Assembly (NCBI RefSeq): GCF_006538365.1
Contig: NZ_BJKN01000001.1
Location: 1 to 64,000, forward strand
Direction of reading: 5' to 3'
DNA: 64,000 nt
DNA from: Moorella sp. E308F
GTDB taxonomy: Bacteria > Bacillota > DSM-521 > Neomoorellales > Neomoorellaceae
A program made the translations under genes and the position numbers. Positions 8,611 to 16,824 of the stretch are shown here, in pieces. The notes beneath the pieces are model-generated. The model made no database searches, had not been told where the DNA came from, and worked only from the letters and a program-made list of their open reading frames with translations. The first letter of the stretch is position 1, and the number at the start of each line of letters is the position of its first letter.

Positions 8611-8988
8611 CTAACCCCCTTCCTTAAACTTTCTTTGATAATCGCGAATTGCTTCATGCAGGGCGCTGGCTCCCAGGTTGGAACAGTGTAGCTTAACTTC
8701 CGGCAGACCGCCAATTGCCGCCGCCACATCGGCGTCGGTAATTTTAAGGCCTTCTTCCAATGTCTTACCTCTGGCCATTTCCGTAAGAATGCTGCTGGTA
8801 GCTATGGCCGCCGGGCAACCGTAAACCTGAAATTTAACGTCTGCCAGCCGGTTATCCTTTACTTTTATATAAATACAGAGATAGTCGCCGCAGTCAGGGT
8901 CGCCTATAGTGCCAATGCCATCCGCATCTTTTATGACGCCTACATTACGCGGGTTTATAAAATGATCGAGAAGCAGTTCGCCGTACAT
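8611..8988 (-). CDS. iscU: Iron-sulfur cluster assembly scaffold IscU/NifU-like
   Basis: A 125-residue scaffold with the three conserved cysteines in GDPDCGDYL, VYGCPAAIATSS and LHCSNLGASALHEAI, and the typical MYGELLLDHFINPRNVG N-terminus. I choose ATG 8988 because AGGGGG precedes it; an upstream ATG adds only a non-conserved tail. It assembles Fe-S clusters that are passed to apoproteins. No iscS is adjacent; the neighbour downstream is a Fur regulator in tight spacing, suggesting co-regulation by metal status. Confidence 0.88.
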   Translation of the reverse strand: MYGELLLDHFINPRNVGVIKDADGIGTIGDPDCGDYLCIYIKVKDNRLADVKFQVYGCPAAIATSSILTEMARGKTLEEGLKITDADVAAAIGGLPEVKLHCSNLGASALHEAIRDYQRKFKEGG

Positions 8989-9084
8989 TATCTCTAGCCC
9001 CCTGAGAATCAGCTTCAACTTGCTTTTGGACATTTGTTCATTATTATTATATCCGCCTTATGGCCCCATGTCAATAAATATTAA

Positions 9085-9146
9085 AGGCCTTGACGCCGTA
9101 GCCGGCAGCCTCAGTTCGAGCGGCGTTCAAGGCAATCGCAGCGCAT
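9085..9146 (-). pseudogene. Internally deleted remnant of a DUF1847 gene
   Basis: The minus strand reads ATGCGCTGCGAT (MRCD, the start of the DUF1847 copy at 12044) and then jumps to CTTGAACGCCGCTCGAAC, coding LNAARTEAAGYGV, with the rest missing. The ~45 bases around 9091-9135 are nearly identical to 11868-11915. It is too short to encode a domain and is a deletion scar. Confidence 0.65.
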
Positions 9147-9160
9147 TATTTCGTATAGCG

Positions 9161-9859
9161 CTACAAGCCAAAGAGCTTGTAGCAGTTGGTACACGGCGGG
9201 GGAGGCGCCGGTACTTCCGGATTATCCAGGAGAAAAGGGTTGGTCAGGTCCAGCCGGTAACGAAAGGGCTGTTTAAATTCCCGGGCGGCTTTATTTTTAA
9301 TCACCCTGGTCAAGCCTTCAGTAATTTTGCCATAATTAAAAGGAGTAAAGGGCGCTTCCTGCCGGCAAAAGTAACGGGGTGCTACACCTTTATAGGGCAG
9401 TCCAAGGTAAACACAAGGGGCTACCTCGCCGTGGCTATTGATGAAAATATGTTTTAAGGGCCAGGCATCGCAGACCATGACGTCAAGATTAAACTGCAGT
9501 GGATAAACTCTTAAATTAAGGCCCAGACGCCCGGCCTGCTCTTCGGCAGCCTGAACAGCAAAAAGGTAGTCTCCAGGAAGTGCTTCTCCCGGACAAGCAA
9601 ACACCCTTAACTCTTCCATCTCCGGGGAAAGGGTGAGATCCAGGTTGGTGGCCACCACTTCATCAGCCCCGGCGCTGGCCGCAAGTTCTATGAAGGCCGG
9701 GAGTTCAAGTAAATTTTTCCTGGTCATCAGGTAAGAACAGATAATTTTGGGTAAAGGGCTACCTCGCTTTTGTTTGATATCTGCCAAGCGGCTAATATTA
9801 GTAAGCAATCGCTTGAGACTTGTAATATGAGCCTCGCATGTCCTGTATGTAGTTAACAA
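9161..9859 (-). pseudogene. Radical SAM/SPASM protein lacking its N-terminal radical SAM cluster motif
   Basis: The 232 codons cover the second half of a radical SAM enzyme: barrel strands (IICSYLMTRKNLLELP, AGADEVVATNLDLT) and a SPASM-type C-terminus with cysteines in VCDAWP, VAPCVYLG and PPPCTNCYKLFG that would bind an auxiliary Fe-S cluster. The first ~100 residues with CxxxCxxC, needed for SAM cleavage, are absent. The reading frame begins inside the 3' end of the MBL gene (overlap of 7 bases), which fits a deletion that fused the two. It is unlikely to be catalytically active. Confidence 0.75.
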
Positions 9860-10695
9860 TCGAACCTGAAGGTACGTCCTGCTTCATTGTAAATAAACTT
9901 ATCTCCCAGGGCCTGGTAGAGGGCGGCACTGGCCCGAAAACCGGTACAGTGGCAGGCTACCAGGTACTGGAGACCAAACCGCGGTAGAGTCTTTATCGTC
10001 TCCTCTAGCCGCTCCGGGCCGGCGTCCTTCAAGTGGGTACCGCCGATGACGGCGAAGATGCGGCTGGCACCGGTAATGTCCAGGACGTGCTCCAGGGTAC
10101 TGATCAAGCCGGAGTGGGCGCAGCCCAGGAGCACCAGCGGCCCTTCCCTGGTAGTGATGATTAAAGACTGGTCGTCCCAGAGGCTGTCCTGGAGGTATTC
10201 GCCACCGGCAAGGAGGCGAAATTCCCGGCTTATAGCTTCAAAAGCCTGTCGACGACGGATTTCGCCGGTTAAAAAAATTCCTTCCCCCAGCTCGACGGGT
10301 TGCCGGGAGAGGTGAAATACCGCACCGCTTGCCTCTAATTCTGCCCGCGACCAGGGGATGCCGATATACCTGGCTTCCTCCCCTTCCCGGAGGCGGTATT
10401 TAGCCACGAAGATATCGGGGTGGGCGTATACGGGAAGGGGGCCAGTAATCTCGCAGATCTTTTTCAGGCTTCCGGTATGGTCGTCATGGCCGTGACTCAG
10501 GGCAATAGCTGTAATTTCCCGCGGATCGAGGCCCAGGCTCAACATGTTCTGGACAACGGCACCCCCGGCCCCGGTATCGAAAAGGATGGTCCTTTTCCCG
10601 GTTCGTACCAGGAAAGCCAGGCCATGCTCGGCTATCAAGCCCCTGGAGGTGACCGTATTGTCTACCAGGTTGATAATTTCAATGGTTCCGGCCAT
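9853..10695 (-). CDS. MBL-fold metallohydrolase (dihydropterin/RFA-P synthase-like subgroup)
   Basis: A 280-residue metallo-beta-lactamase-fold protein with the metal-binding motif LSHGHDDHTGSL, an upstream FDTGAGG strand, a further ligand in GCAHSGL and a C-terminal ACHCTGF. This subgroup resembles the archaeal protein once annotated as an aminobenzene 5'-phosphate synthase and is frequent in anaerobe clusters with DUF134, FmdB and MOSC proteins, as here. The substrate is unknown. The start follows GGGGAGGG. A 51-base piece of a second, diverged copy is present at 21492-21542. Confidence 0.82.
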   Translation of the reverse strand: MAGTIEIINLVDNTVTSRGLIAEHGLAFLVRTGKRTILFDTGAGGAVVQNMLSLGLDPREITAIALSHGHDDHTGSLKKICEITGPLPVYAHPDIFVAKYRLREGEEARYIGIPWSRAELEASGAVFHLSRQPVELGEGIFLTGEIRRRQAFEAISREFRLLAGGEYLQDSLWDDQSLIITTREGPLVLLGCAHSGLISTLEHVLDITGASRIFAVIGGTHLKDAGPERLEETIKTLPRFGLQYLVACHCTGFRASAALYQALGDKFIYNEAGRTFRFDC

Positions 10696-10714
10696 TCTTA
10701 TTTACCCTCCCCTT

Positions 10715-10939
10715 TTAACCGTGGCAGCAACCGCCGGGCGTGCAGCCTTCCGGCCGGGAATCCCTCCCGCAGCACAGGGTTTTGCCACCCGCCTCGGGAC
10801 GGCTTTTTACTATATGCGGCGCCGAGAATATCCTTACTAATCTCGTACTGCCGCAGTTAGGACAAATATCCGCATCTTCTCGCTTGCTAAATGTACTTAT
10901 AGCCCCGCAATCGCTGCATTTGAATTCAAATTCCGGCAT
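10715..10939 (-). CDS. FmdB-type zinc ribbon protein
   Basis: A 74-residue protein starting MPEFEFKCSDCGAI, the conserved FmdB/CxxC-CxxC regulatory zinc ribbon with the second pair in CPNCGS. The C-terminus is extra Cys-rich (CCGRD, GCTPGGCCHG), which may bind another metal. Transcribed from its own consensus promoter (10965-10993), upstream of the MBL gene in the same orientation with 19 bases between. Role uncertain; small regulatory or metal-binding protein. Confidence 0.82.
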   Translation of the reverse strand: MPEFEFKCSDCGAISTFSKREDADICPNCGSTRLVRIFSAPHIVKSRPEAGGKTLCCGRDSRPEGCTPGGCCHG

Positions 10940-10963
10940 TTACTGTTCACCCCCGCTTGACTC

Positions 10964-11034
10964 TAGTATAAATCTATAAAGAACATATGTCAATATTGTG
11001 TTGCAAAAAAGCCCCCTTGCCACACAAGGGGGCT
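10964..11034 (-). repeat. Terminator-promoter repeat module, copy 1
   Basis: A ~71-base unit that recurs at 15212-15286. On the minus strand it contains a strong terminator, a short linker and a promoter TTGACA-N17-TATACT (10965-10993). It ends the transcript of the 11055-11306 gene and starts that of fmdB. The two copies differ at a few bases in the linker and in the terminator loop, the terminator stem staying paired. Confidence 0.75.
11005..11034 (-). terminator. Intrinsic terminator after the Gly-rich zinc ribbon gene
   Basis: AGCCCCCTTG pairs with CAAGGGGGCT around a five-base loop, followed on the minus strand by TTTTTTGC. Confidence 0.85.
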
Positions 11035-11054
11035 ACCGGGAAAATTATACTCCT

Positions 11055-11306
11055 TCAATTCCCCTTAATCATTCTTGCCCCACATTGGGCGCAGATTGTG
11101 TCAACACAGGGCTTCCCCAGTTGGTGCGGCACCTGCAGGCCACACTGAGGACAAACGCAATTTCCGGCCCAAGAGCTCTGGCCCTTCCCGCCTGTGGATG
11201 AGATGCCTTGGCCCCTACCCCTGCCTCCTCCCATTCTTCTCCCTCTGCCGCCACCTGTAACCCTTCCCCATCCGCTCCCCATTCCTGCACTCCAACCGCC
11301 TGGCAT
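11055..11306 (-). CDS. Small Gly/Arg-rich protein with C-terminal zinc ribbon
   Basis: An 83-residue protein: residues 1-45 are low-complexity Gly-Arg-Met repeats, and residues 50-80 form a zinc ribbon (CPQCGLQVPHQ, GKPC, ICAQCGARM). This architecture is typical of small proteins found next to NifB/NifX-like, Mrp ATPase and DUF134 genes in anaerobes. Function is unknown; Fe-S or zinc handling is inferred. An alternative start inside the Gly-rich part cannot be excluded. Confidence 0.65.
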   Translation of the reverse strand: MPGGWSAGMGSGWGRVTGGGRGRRMGGGRGRGQGISSTGGKGQSSWAGNCVCPQCGLQVPHQLGKPCVDTICAQCGARMIKGN

Positions 11307-11330
11307 ATTTATTCCCCTTTCGTTTTAAGT

Positions 11331-11765
11331 TTACGTAATTATGGTTACCCGGTCACCTGTTTTTACCCAACCGCTTTTTATCACCCGGCAATAAATACCT
11401 TCGGTCTTCAAAGGCGCCGGCCCCGGAAAAAAGAGGCTTGAAGGTTCATCTTCCTGCTTACCGATTTGTGTAACCTCAACCATTGCTTCTCCTACTAAAA
11501 GTCTAGCCCCTACCCCAACTCCCTCTAAATTAATGCCCTGGACGGTAATGTTTTCGGCAAAATCACCCGGTTGAAAGGGAAGGCCTAAGGCCTCGGCCAT
11601 TTCTTCAGCCCTTTCAGCCATAAAAACGCTCACCTGCCGGCTTGTTCCCGCATGGGCGTCCCCTTGCAAACCGTAATCAGCCAGCAAATAACCTGAACCA
11701 ACGTTAATTTTCTTTATTCCTCTCCGCGCACTAAGATTAACACCGATAACTTTGCCTGTCGACAT
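11331..11765 (-). CDS. MOSC domain protein
   Basis: A 144-residue protein that is essentially a single MOSC (Moco sulfurase C-terminal) domain: GKVIGVNLSARRG at the N-terminus, GLQGDAHAG in the middle, then FAENITVQGINL and a C-terminal RVIKSGWVKTGD. MOSC domains are thought to handle sulfur or bind molybdenum cofactor. The start has an AGGTGAGG ribosome binding site. Neighbours are zinc-ribbon proteins and a broken DUF1847 gene. Partner enzyme not identifiable here. Confidence 0.85.
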   Translation of the reverse strand: MSTGKVIGVNLSARRGIKKINVGSGYLLADYGLQGDAHAGTSRQVSVFMAERAEEMAEALGLPFQPGDFAENITVQGINLEGVGVGARLLVGEAMVEVTQIGKQEDEPSSLFFPGPAPLKTEGIYCRVIKSGWVKTGDRVTIIT

Positions 11766-11806
11766 ACTCTCTGCCTCACCTTTACAAATTAAAAATTAGC
11801 AGGGTT

Positions 11807-12044
11807 CTAAGGTTCGTAGATTTTAAAGGGTGAAAACTCCATGATTTCTTCCAACCGTGTCCAGACGCCGTAGCCGGCAGCCTCTGTTCGAGCGGCGTTC
11901 AAAGCAATTTTTTATCTCCGGCTTTTGGTATTCAGCCCTGGCTTCCTGATAAATGGTGTCGTTCTCCTGCATGGGACAATTAGCCGGTAATCGCTGCAGT
12001 TCCCCAGTCCTACAGGCATAAACTCCACCTTGATCACAGCGCAT
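11807..12044 (-). pseudogene. DUF1847 family protein, frameshifted and 3'-truncated
   Basis: The N-terminus MRCDQGGVYACRTGELQRLP followed by ANCPM is the Cys-rich start of DUF1847 proteins. After KPEIK a one-base change in an A6 run shifts the frame; in the other frame the family sequence continues as ALNAARTEAAGYGVWTRLEE, IMEF and then stops at 11807. Full-length members have about 100 more residues with a second Cys-containing domain. A second remnant lies at 9085-9146. Confidence 0.7.
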
Positions 12045-12060
12045 TTTTTAAAAAGCCTCC

Positions 12061-13222
12061 TTACTTGTGTTGATAGTCCGTTATACCCGGTCGAAAGATC
12101 CACCACATGCCCAAGGAGGCCAGCATACCTGCTACGCCTCCGAAGTAGAAGGGCGCCTGGGGACCGAAGGTATCCCACAAAAAGCCGGCCAGGGTGGAAG
12201 CCGGCAGAAGGCCTATGCCCACTACGGTGGCGTGGAGGCCGATAAGGGTTGCCTTCTGCTCCGGAGGCGCTATATCCGCCACCAGAGCCTTTTCTACACC
12301 TTCGGTAAAACCGTTATAGAGGCCGTATATGGCAAAGAGCCAACACATAGCCGACGGGTTCTGAGCCACCGCAAAACTTAGATATACCAGGCCATAAACC
12401 AGGTAACCGAGGACCAGCAACGTCCGCCGGCCGATGCGGTCCTGCAGGCGACCGGCGGGGTAAGAAACCAGGCTGTAGACGAGGTTATAAACGAAGTATA
12501 AGAGTATGACCGTTTCCGGGGCAAATCCCAGATTCTCGGCCCGCAACAGCAAAAATTGGTTGGAGGAGTTACCCAGGGTAAAGAGGAAAACAACCACCAG
12601 GAGGGATCGTAAGCGTGGGTCAAGGACCCGCCAGTTAAAGGATATTTTCTTCGCCTGGAGGCCGGCGAAGCCCCTTTCCCGTACCAGCAACAGGACGGCA
12701 ACCCCTAAAACGGCGGGGATAAGGGAGTACAAGAAAACCGCCCGGTAATCCCCTCGGTAGCCTGTCAAGAAATAATAAGCCAGCACCACCCCCAGGCTGG
12801 CCCCTAGGGTATCCATGAGCCGGTGCAAGCCAAAGGCGGCCCCGCGCTGCCCCGCCGCGGCAGCTTCAGCGATAATGGCGTCTCTGGGAGCAGTGCGCAC
12901 CCCTTTGCCAAAGCGGTCGGCCAAACAGCCGGCCAACACCCAGCCCCAAGAGGTCGCCAGGACGAGAAAGACCTTGCCCAGGGCTGAAAAGCCGTAGCCG
13001 CCGATAGCCAAGGTTTTTCTGCGTCCCAGACGATCGGAAATAGCGCCGGAAAAAACCTTGAGGATGCTGGCCAGGCTTTCGGCCAATCCTTCAATAATAC
13101 CGACGATAGCAGGGCTGGCCCCCCAGGGCCGTGGTCAGGTAAAGGGGTAACAAAGGATAAACCATCTCCGTGAAAATATCAGTCAGCAGGCTAGTGAGGC
13201 AGGTGATGAGGACGTTAAACAT
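12061..13222 (-). pseudogene. MFS transporter interrupted by a one-base frameshift
   Basis: An open frame of 341 codons (12061-13086) covers helices 2-12 of a major facilitator, with the loop motif SDRLGRRKTL and a second GRLQDRIGRRTLL. The missing first helix (MFNVLITCLTSLLTDIF) lies upstream in another frame starting at ATG 13222. Both parts join if one base in the G6 run near 13120 is changed. The protein resembles permeases of the YfcJ/nickel-resistance type but the substrate is unknown. A homopolymer indel could be a sequencing error, so the gene may be intact in reality. Confidence 0.65.
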
Positions 13223-13261
13223 GAAAAGAACCCCTTGCAATTTAATGAGCCGTCCAAAGAT

Positions 13262-13743
13262 TTAACGGTTCTTTCCCATCTCTGGCAAGGCTTTATACAC
13301 TATAACCGCTATAACCCCTCCTGCCAGGGCCGTGAGCAATTGGGGAATCTGGAAAGCCTGCGCCAGCTTGGGGGGCAAGACCAGAATGAATTTCAGCGCT
13401 AACACGAAGACCCCATACTTGCATACCGCGGCGGCAATGACGCCGACCCAGGGTTAAATCTTACCAGCAGGCCGAAGACTATCACCAGCGTAGCGTTGGC
13501 TGCCATTATGAACGGCGTTATGGGCTGGGCGAGCGGGGGCACGATGCCCCGCATGAGAGCGATCCACGGCGTCAGGGCGCCTATGACGACACCGCCCCCC
13601 ATGCCTACGGTTAAAGTCGCGAGGAACAGCATCGCGTTTACTAGCGGGCCTGTCCCCGGCTGTGGGAGCCCGACCATCTGAACTGCGACCGTCAGCGCCA
13701 AAAGCAGGGCGGTCGTAGTCAGAAACCTGGTATTTCGCCACAT
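13262..13743 (-). pseudogene. ECF transporter S component, frameshifted
   Basis: From ATG 13743 (MWRNTRFLTTTALLLALTVA) the frame encodes four membrane helices of an ECF-type vitamin-binding S component. At 13453 the frame is lost; one base away the protein continues as WVGVIAAAVCKYGVFVLALKF and ends KALPEMGKNR at 13262. Together ~160 residues, the family's normal size. S components bind a vitamin or metal and share the EcfAAT energy module, which is not in the window. The upstream codons 13744-13830 (DVEALLQAFGRKW) belong to something I do not recognise. Confidence 0.65.
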
Positions 13744-13903
13744 GACATACCTCGCCTCCTCAGTTTTTCCAGCAGCGTCCCATTTCCTTCCAAACGCCTG
13801 CAACAGCGCTTCTACGTCTCCCTCCTCCACCGCTTCTGGCCTATGGACAGGCGGCCGGGAACCAGCGCATCATCTCATAAACACGTTCTAACAGTTGTCG
13901 TCT

Positions 13904-14827
13904 TTACTGTCGAACTCTATAATAAACCTCTTCCTTGTAAACCGCTTGGATAAGGCCAGTTTCTACCAACCGGCCAATATATTTTGTAACCTCCGCCTGA
14001 TGTAAGCCGGTTAAAAAAGCAATTTCCGTCAAGGTACAGGGGCGCCGCCCCAAAAGGGTCACAATCTCCCTTTCGATATCCTGCTGGCTCCCGTCCCCGT
14101 ACACCTTGCCGGCAAAATGGCCAATAATCTCTGTCCTATTACCCAGTCGGGCAGCTATTCTTTCCATTTGCTCCCGTTCCAGGGGCCTGGCAAATGCCTC
14201 CGCCGGGGGGCGACTAACGGTATTAAGCTGGATCTTCTCTGCCGGCAGATCTTTTAAAACGGCAGCGAGGGCAGCAATCTCTTCTTCCCCATCATTGAGC
14301 CCGCGGACCAGCATCACTTCTATCCAAAGGCGGCCCCTGAACATGTCTGCGAAATCTTGCAACCCTTTGATAACCTGCTCTAAACTAATCTGATCGCAGG
14401 GTCGGTTGACTCGCTTAAAGGCCGGAACTGTAGCCGCATCGAGGGAAGGTATCACCACATCTGCCGTCGCTAACTCTTCCCGTATATTCTGATCATGCAG
14501 GAGTGATCCATTGGTTAGCACGGCCACCGGTATGGACGTTAATTTTTTTAAACCCCGGATTACCCGGCCGAGCCCTGCATTAAGGGTGGGCTCACCGGAG
14601 CCAGAAACTGTTACATAGTCCGGTCGGTGATTTCCTTTAAGTTTTGTCTCTATTTCCTGTAGCACAGCCGCTACCGGTACATATTCCTTGCGTTGGACGG
14701 TATGTAATGTGGTTCGGCCCAACTGGCAGTAAATGCAATCATAGCTGCAGGTTTTAAAGGGAACAAGGTCGATACCCAGGGACCACCCCAGCCGCCGTGA
14801 CGGGACAGGGCCAAAAACATAACTCAT
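13904..14827 (-). CDS. Radical SAM protein with C-terminal winged helix
   Basis: A 307-residue radical SAM protein from ATG 14827 (MSYVFGPVPSRRLGWSLG), with the cluster motif CSYDCIYC, a SAM-binding GSGEPT and the strand AVLTNGS. Residues ~250-307 form a helix-turn-helix (TLTEIAFLTGLHQAEVTKYI). This is a conserved family of unknown reaction in anaerobic bacteria and archaea. The start has GGGGGAGAGG spacing. It is followed on the same strand by decayed genes, and preceded by DUF4405 with 23 bases between. Confidence 0.85.
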   Translation of the reverse strand: MSYVFGPVPSRRLGWSLGIDLVPFKTCSYDCIYCQLGRTTLHTVQRKEYVPVAAVLQEIETKLKGNHRPDYVTVSGSGEPTLNAGLGRVIRGLKKLTSIPVAVLTNGSLLHDQNIREELATADVVIPSLDAATVPAFKRVNRPCDQISLEQVIKGLQDFADMFRGRLWIEVMLVRGLNDGEEEIAALAAVLKDLPAEKIQLNTVSRPPAEAFARPLEREQMERIAARLGNRTEIIGHFAGKVYGDGSQQDIEREIVTLLGRRPCTLTEIAFLTGLHQAEVTKYIGRLVETGLIQAVYKEEVYYRVRQ

Positions 14828-14850
14828 TTTCCCTCTCCCCCTTTTTAGCA

Positions 14851-15159
14851 TTAGCGCAACTTATCCCTGCCGCCGAAAACACGCCTGGTCATACCTGCAA
14901 TCCAGTCCCAGTGCAAGTAAAGATGAACTAAAACCAGGACCACCGTCACTATCGCCAGCCAGCGGTGTATCGCTCCCCATTCCTGGCGGCTAAAAATAAA
15001 AGTGGGAGCAAAAGCTTGTCGGCCATATCTCCCTGCCGGGAGAATTAGCCACGGGATAAAACCAGAAAGGGCTACCCCCAGGGCACTCAGGAAAAGGGCT
15101 AAATCGACAAAATAATTAACTTTCCATTTATACAACTTCCCACTTCCTTCCCGGATCAC
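14851..15159 (-). CDS. DUF4405 membrane protein (cytochrome b-like)
   Basis: A 102-residue protein with three membrane helices and histidines in GAIHRWLAIVTVVLVLVH and LYLHWDW, arranged like haem-ligating histidines of small cytochrome b-type membrane proteins. The family (DUF4405) is uncharacterised. It has its own TTGACG-N17-TATACT promoter within the repeat module at 15212-15286. Role in membrane electron transfer is a guess. Confidence 0.75.
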   Translation of the reverse strand: MIREGSGKLYKWKVNYFVDLALFLSALGVALSGFIPWLILPAGRYGRQAFAPTFIFSRQEWGAIHRWLAIVTVVLVLVHLYLHWDWIAGMTRRVFGGRDKLR

Positions 15160-15211
15160 ATTCTAAATTCAGGATGGCATATAACTTTGCTATATCATCC
15201 CTAACCGTTTC

Positions 15212-15286
15212 CAGTATAAATCTATAAAGAACATACGTCAATATTGTGTTGTAAAAAAGCCCCCCTGCCAAAAAAGAGGGGGGCTA
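15212..15286 (-). repeat. Terminator-promoter repeat module, copy 2
   Basis: Second copy of the unit at 10964-11034. On the minus strand: terminator for the flavoprotein gene at 15347-16690, linker, then TTGACG-N17-TATACT (15213-15241) for DUF4405. The promoter part is identical except one base in the -35 box. Confidence 0.75.
15252..15285 (-). terminator. Intrinsic terminator after the NADH-oxidase-like gene
   Basis: AGCCCCCC pairs with GGGGGGCT around an 11-base loop, followed on the minus strand by TTTTTTAC. Confidence 0.85.
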
Positions 15287-15346
15287 TCACAAAAATTGTA
15301 TCCCTGAAAAATCGTGCTCCCTGAAGGAAAGTTTGATAGGCTGGAA

Positions 15347-16690
15347 TTAGCTCCTTAACTTTAGCACGGCATCCTCGGCGGCATTGGTTACCTGATAGGC
15401 AATAGGCGAGGCGGTAAGGGCCGGGTGGGTCCCTACCTGCATGGTTTCCAGCTCGTCAGCCCGCATCTTATGCTGCACGGCAGCCGCCAGCAGGTTGGTC
15501 AGCTCGCCCACCGCAGTACCGCCGTAAGCCTGCCCGCCTACAATTACACCAGTATCTTTAGTAAAGATCAACTTTACGCCCAGCTCTCTGGTCCCCGGCA
15601 TACTCCCCGGATGCCTGTCAGGCGCCTTGGCGTTACCATTTACGACCTCAATACCCGCTTCCCGGGCCGCCCTTTCCGTCAGGCCTACCGACCCCAGGGC
15701 CAGGTCGCCGACAATCGTCGAAAACACTCCTACTGCCGCCCCCCTGGCCCGCCTGAGGCCGAACAGGTTGGCCCCCGCTACGCGGGCTTCATGGGTGGCT
15801 ACGGAAGCTAGTTTGATGAGGGATGGCCCGTGCCCGAAAAATGAGCTTTTTTCGGCGCAATCGCCAATGGCAAAAATACTTGGGTCACTGGTACGCATAT
15901 AATCATCAACCCAGATGCCGAAGCGATTGTTAACTTTCAGTCCCGCCTTTTGGGCCAGTTCAATATTGGGCGCCACGCCGATGCCAAAGATAACAACGTC
16001 AGCAGGCAGGGTTTCGCCGTTGGCAAGTCTCACCTGTTCTACTTTACCGTCTCCCAGAAACTCTTCTACTTTCGTTCCAGTAATAATGTTTATTCCCTGT
16101 GAGCGCAGCTTATCCTCCGCCAGGGTGCAGACCTCATCATCAAATGCCAGGGCCAGGCAATGGGGCAAAAGTTCGACGACGGTAACATTCAACTCCCGCC
16201 CCTTCCGGCACTCATCGGCAAACTCAACTCCTATAAACCCTCCACCGACGATCACCAGATTTTTCGCTTTATCCAGGGCATTTTTGAGATTCTCAAGATA
16301 GGCTACGTCTTTTTTGACGACGAAAACACCTTCCAGGTCAGCCCCTTTTACCGGTGGAACAACAGGAGACGACCCGGTAGCCAGGACGAGTTTGTCATAA
16401 GCTATGCTACCAGAGTTCACCGTAGAAACAGCCTTGCTTTGGCGGTCAATCCCTATAACTTCATCGATCACCAGTTCTATGCCGTTATTAACCAGTGTGG
16501 CGTCCGGGATGAGGTTCTTGTCGGGGCTCCCCACAGTACCGAAAATGTAAGGGATACCGCAGGGTACCAAAACCTTTTCTTCTTTACGTACCACGGTTAC
16601 CTTTTTGTCCTTAAAATACATTTTGGCAGTAATAGCTGCCGTAAGGCCCGCCGCACTCCCGCCGATAACTAGTACATCCGTACCCTTCAA
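15347..16690 (-). CDS. NADH oxidase / CoA-disulfide reductase-like FAD-dependent oxidoreductase
   Basis: A 447-residue two-dinucleotide-binding flavoprotein: FAD site VIGGSAAGLTAAI, the redox Cys in VPCGIPYIFG (about residue 44) as in Nox and CoA-disulfide reductases, the ATG motif LATGSSPVVP, NAD site IVGGGFIGVEFADEC and C-terminal FAD contact FAIGDCAEK. The dimerisation domain follows. It oxidises NAD(P)H and reduces oxygen, disulfides or polysulfide; which one is not evident. Own promoter at 16745-16773. A paralogue at 43558-44793 has the Cys motif altered. Confidence 0.87.
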   Translation of the reverse strand: MKGTDVLVIGGSAAGLTAAITAKMYFKDKKVTVVRKEEKVLVPCGIPYIFGTVGSPDKNLIPDATLVNNGIELVIDEVIGIDRQSKAVSTVNSGSIAYDKLVLATGSSPVVPPVKGADLEGVFVVKKDVAYLENLKNALDKAKNLVIVGGGFIGVEFADECRKGRELNVTVVELLPHCLALAFDDEVCTLAEDKLRSQGINIITGTKVEEFLGDGKVEQVRLANGETLPADVVIFGIGVAPNIELAQKAGLKVNNRFGIWVDDYMRTSDPSIFAIGDCAEKSSFFGHGPSLIKLASVATHEARVAGANLFGLRRARGAAVGVFSTIVGDLALGSVGLTERAAREAGIEVVNGNAKAPDRHPGSMPGTRELGVKLIFTKDTGVIVGGQAYGGTAVGELTNLLAAAVQHKMRADELETMQVGTHPALTASPIAYQVTNAAEDAVLKLRS

Positions 16691-16744
16691 ACCAGCCGCC
16701 CCTTTCCATGTTTTTTGTTAATACTAGAACTTAGTTTTTTAAAT

Positions 16745-16773
16745 AGCATAGTATTTATTAGGTCATATGTCAA
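16745..16773 (-). promoter_or_regulatory. Promoter of the NADH-oxidase-like gene
   Basis: TTGACA-N17-TATGCT on the minus strand; the -35 box is extended as TTGACATATG, the same ten bases seen in the promoter at 10965-10993. Confidence 0.7.
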
Positions 16774-16824
16774 TAATAGATAGAGAAAAAATCTCCGTTA
16801 GTATAATCGGTTTTAAATTTATAG

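Noticed and set aside
13744-13860. Upstream extension of the ECF S component (DVEALLQAFGRKW)
   Set aside because: A strong GAGGCGAGG site precedes ATG 13743, and the upstream codons do not resemble an S component; they may be the tail of another lost gene.
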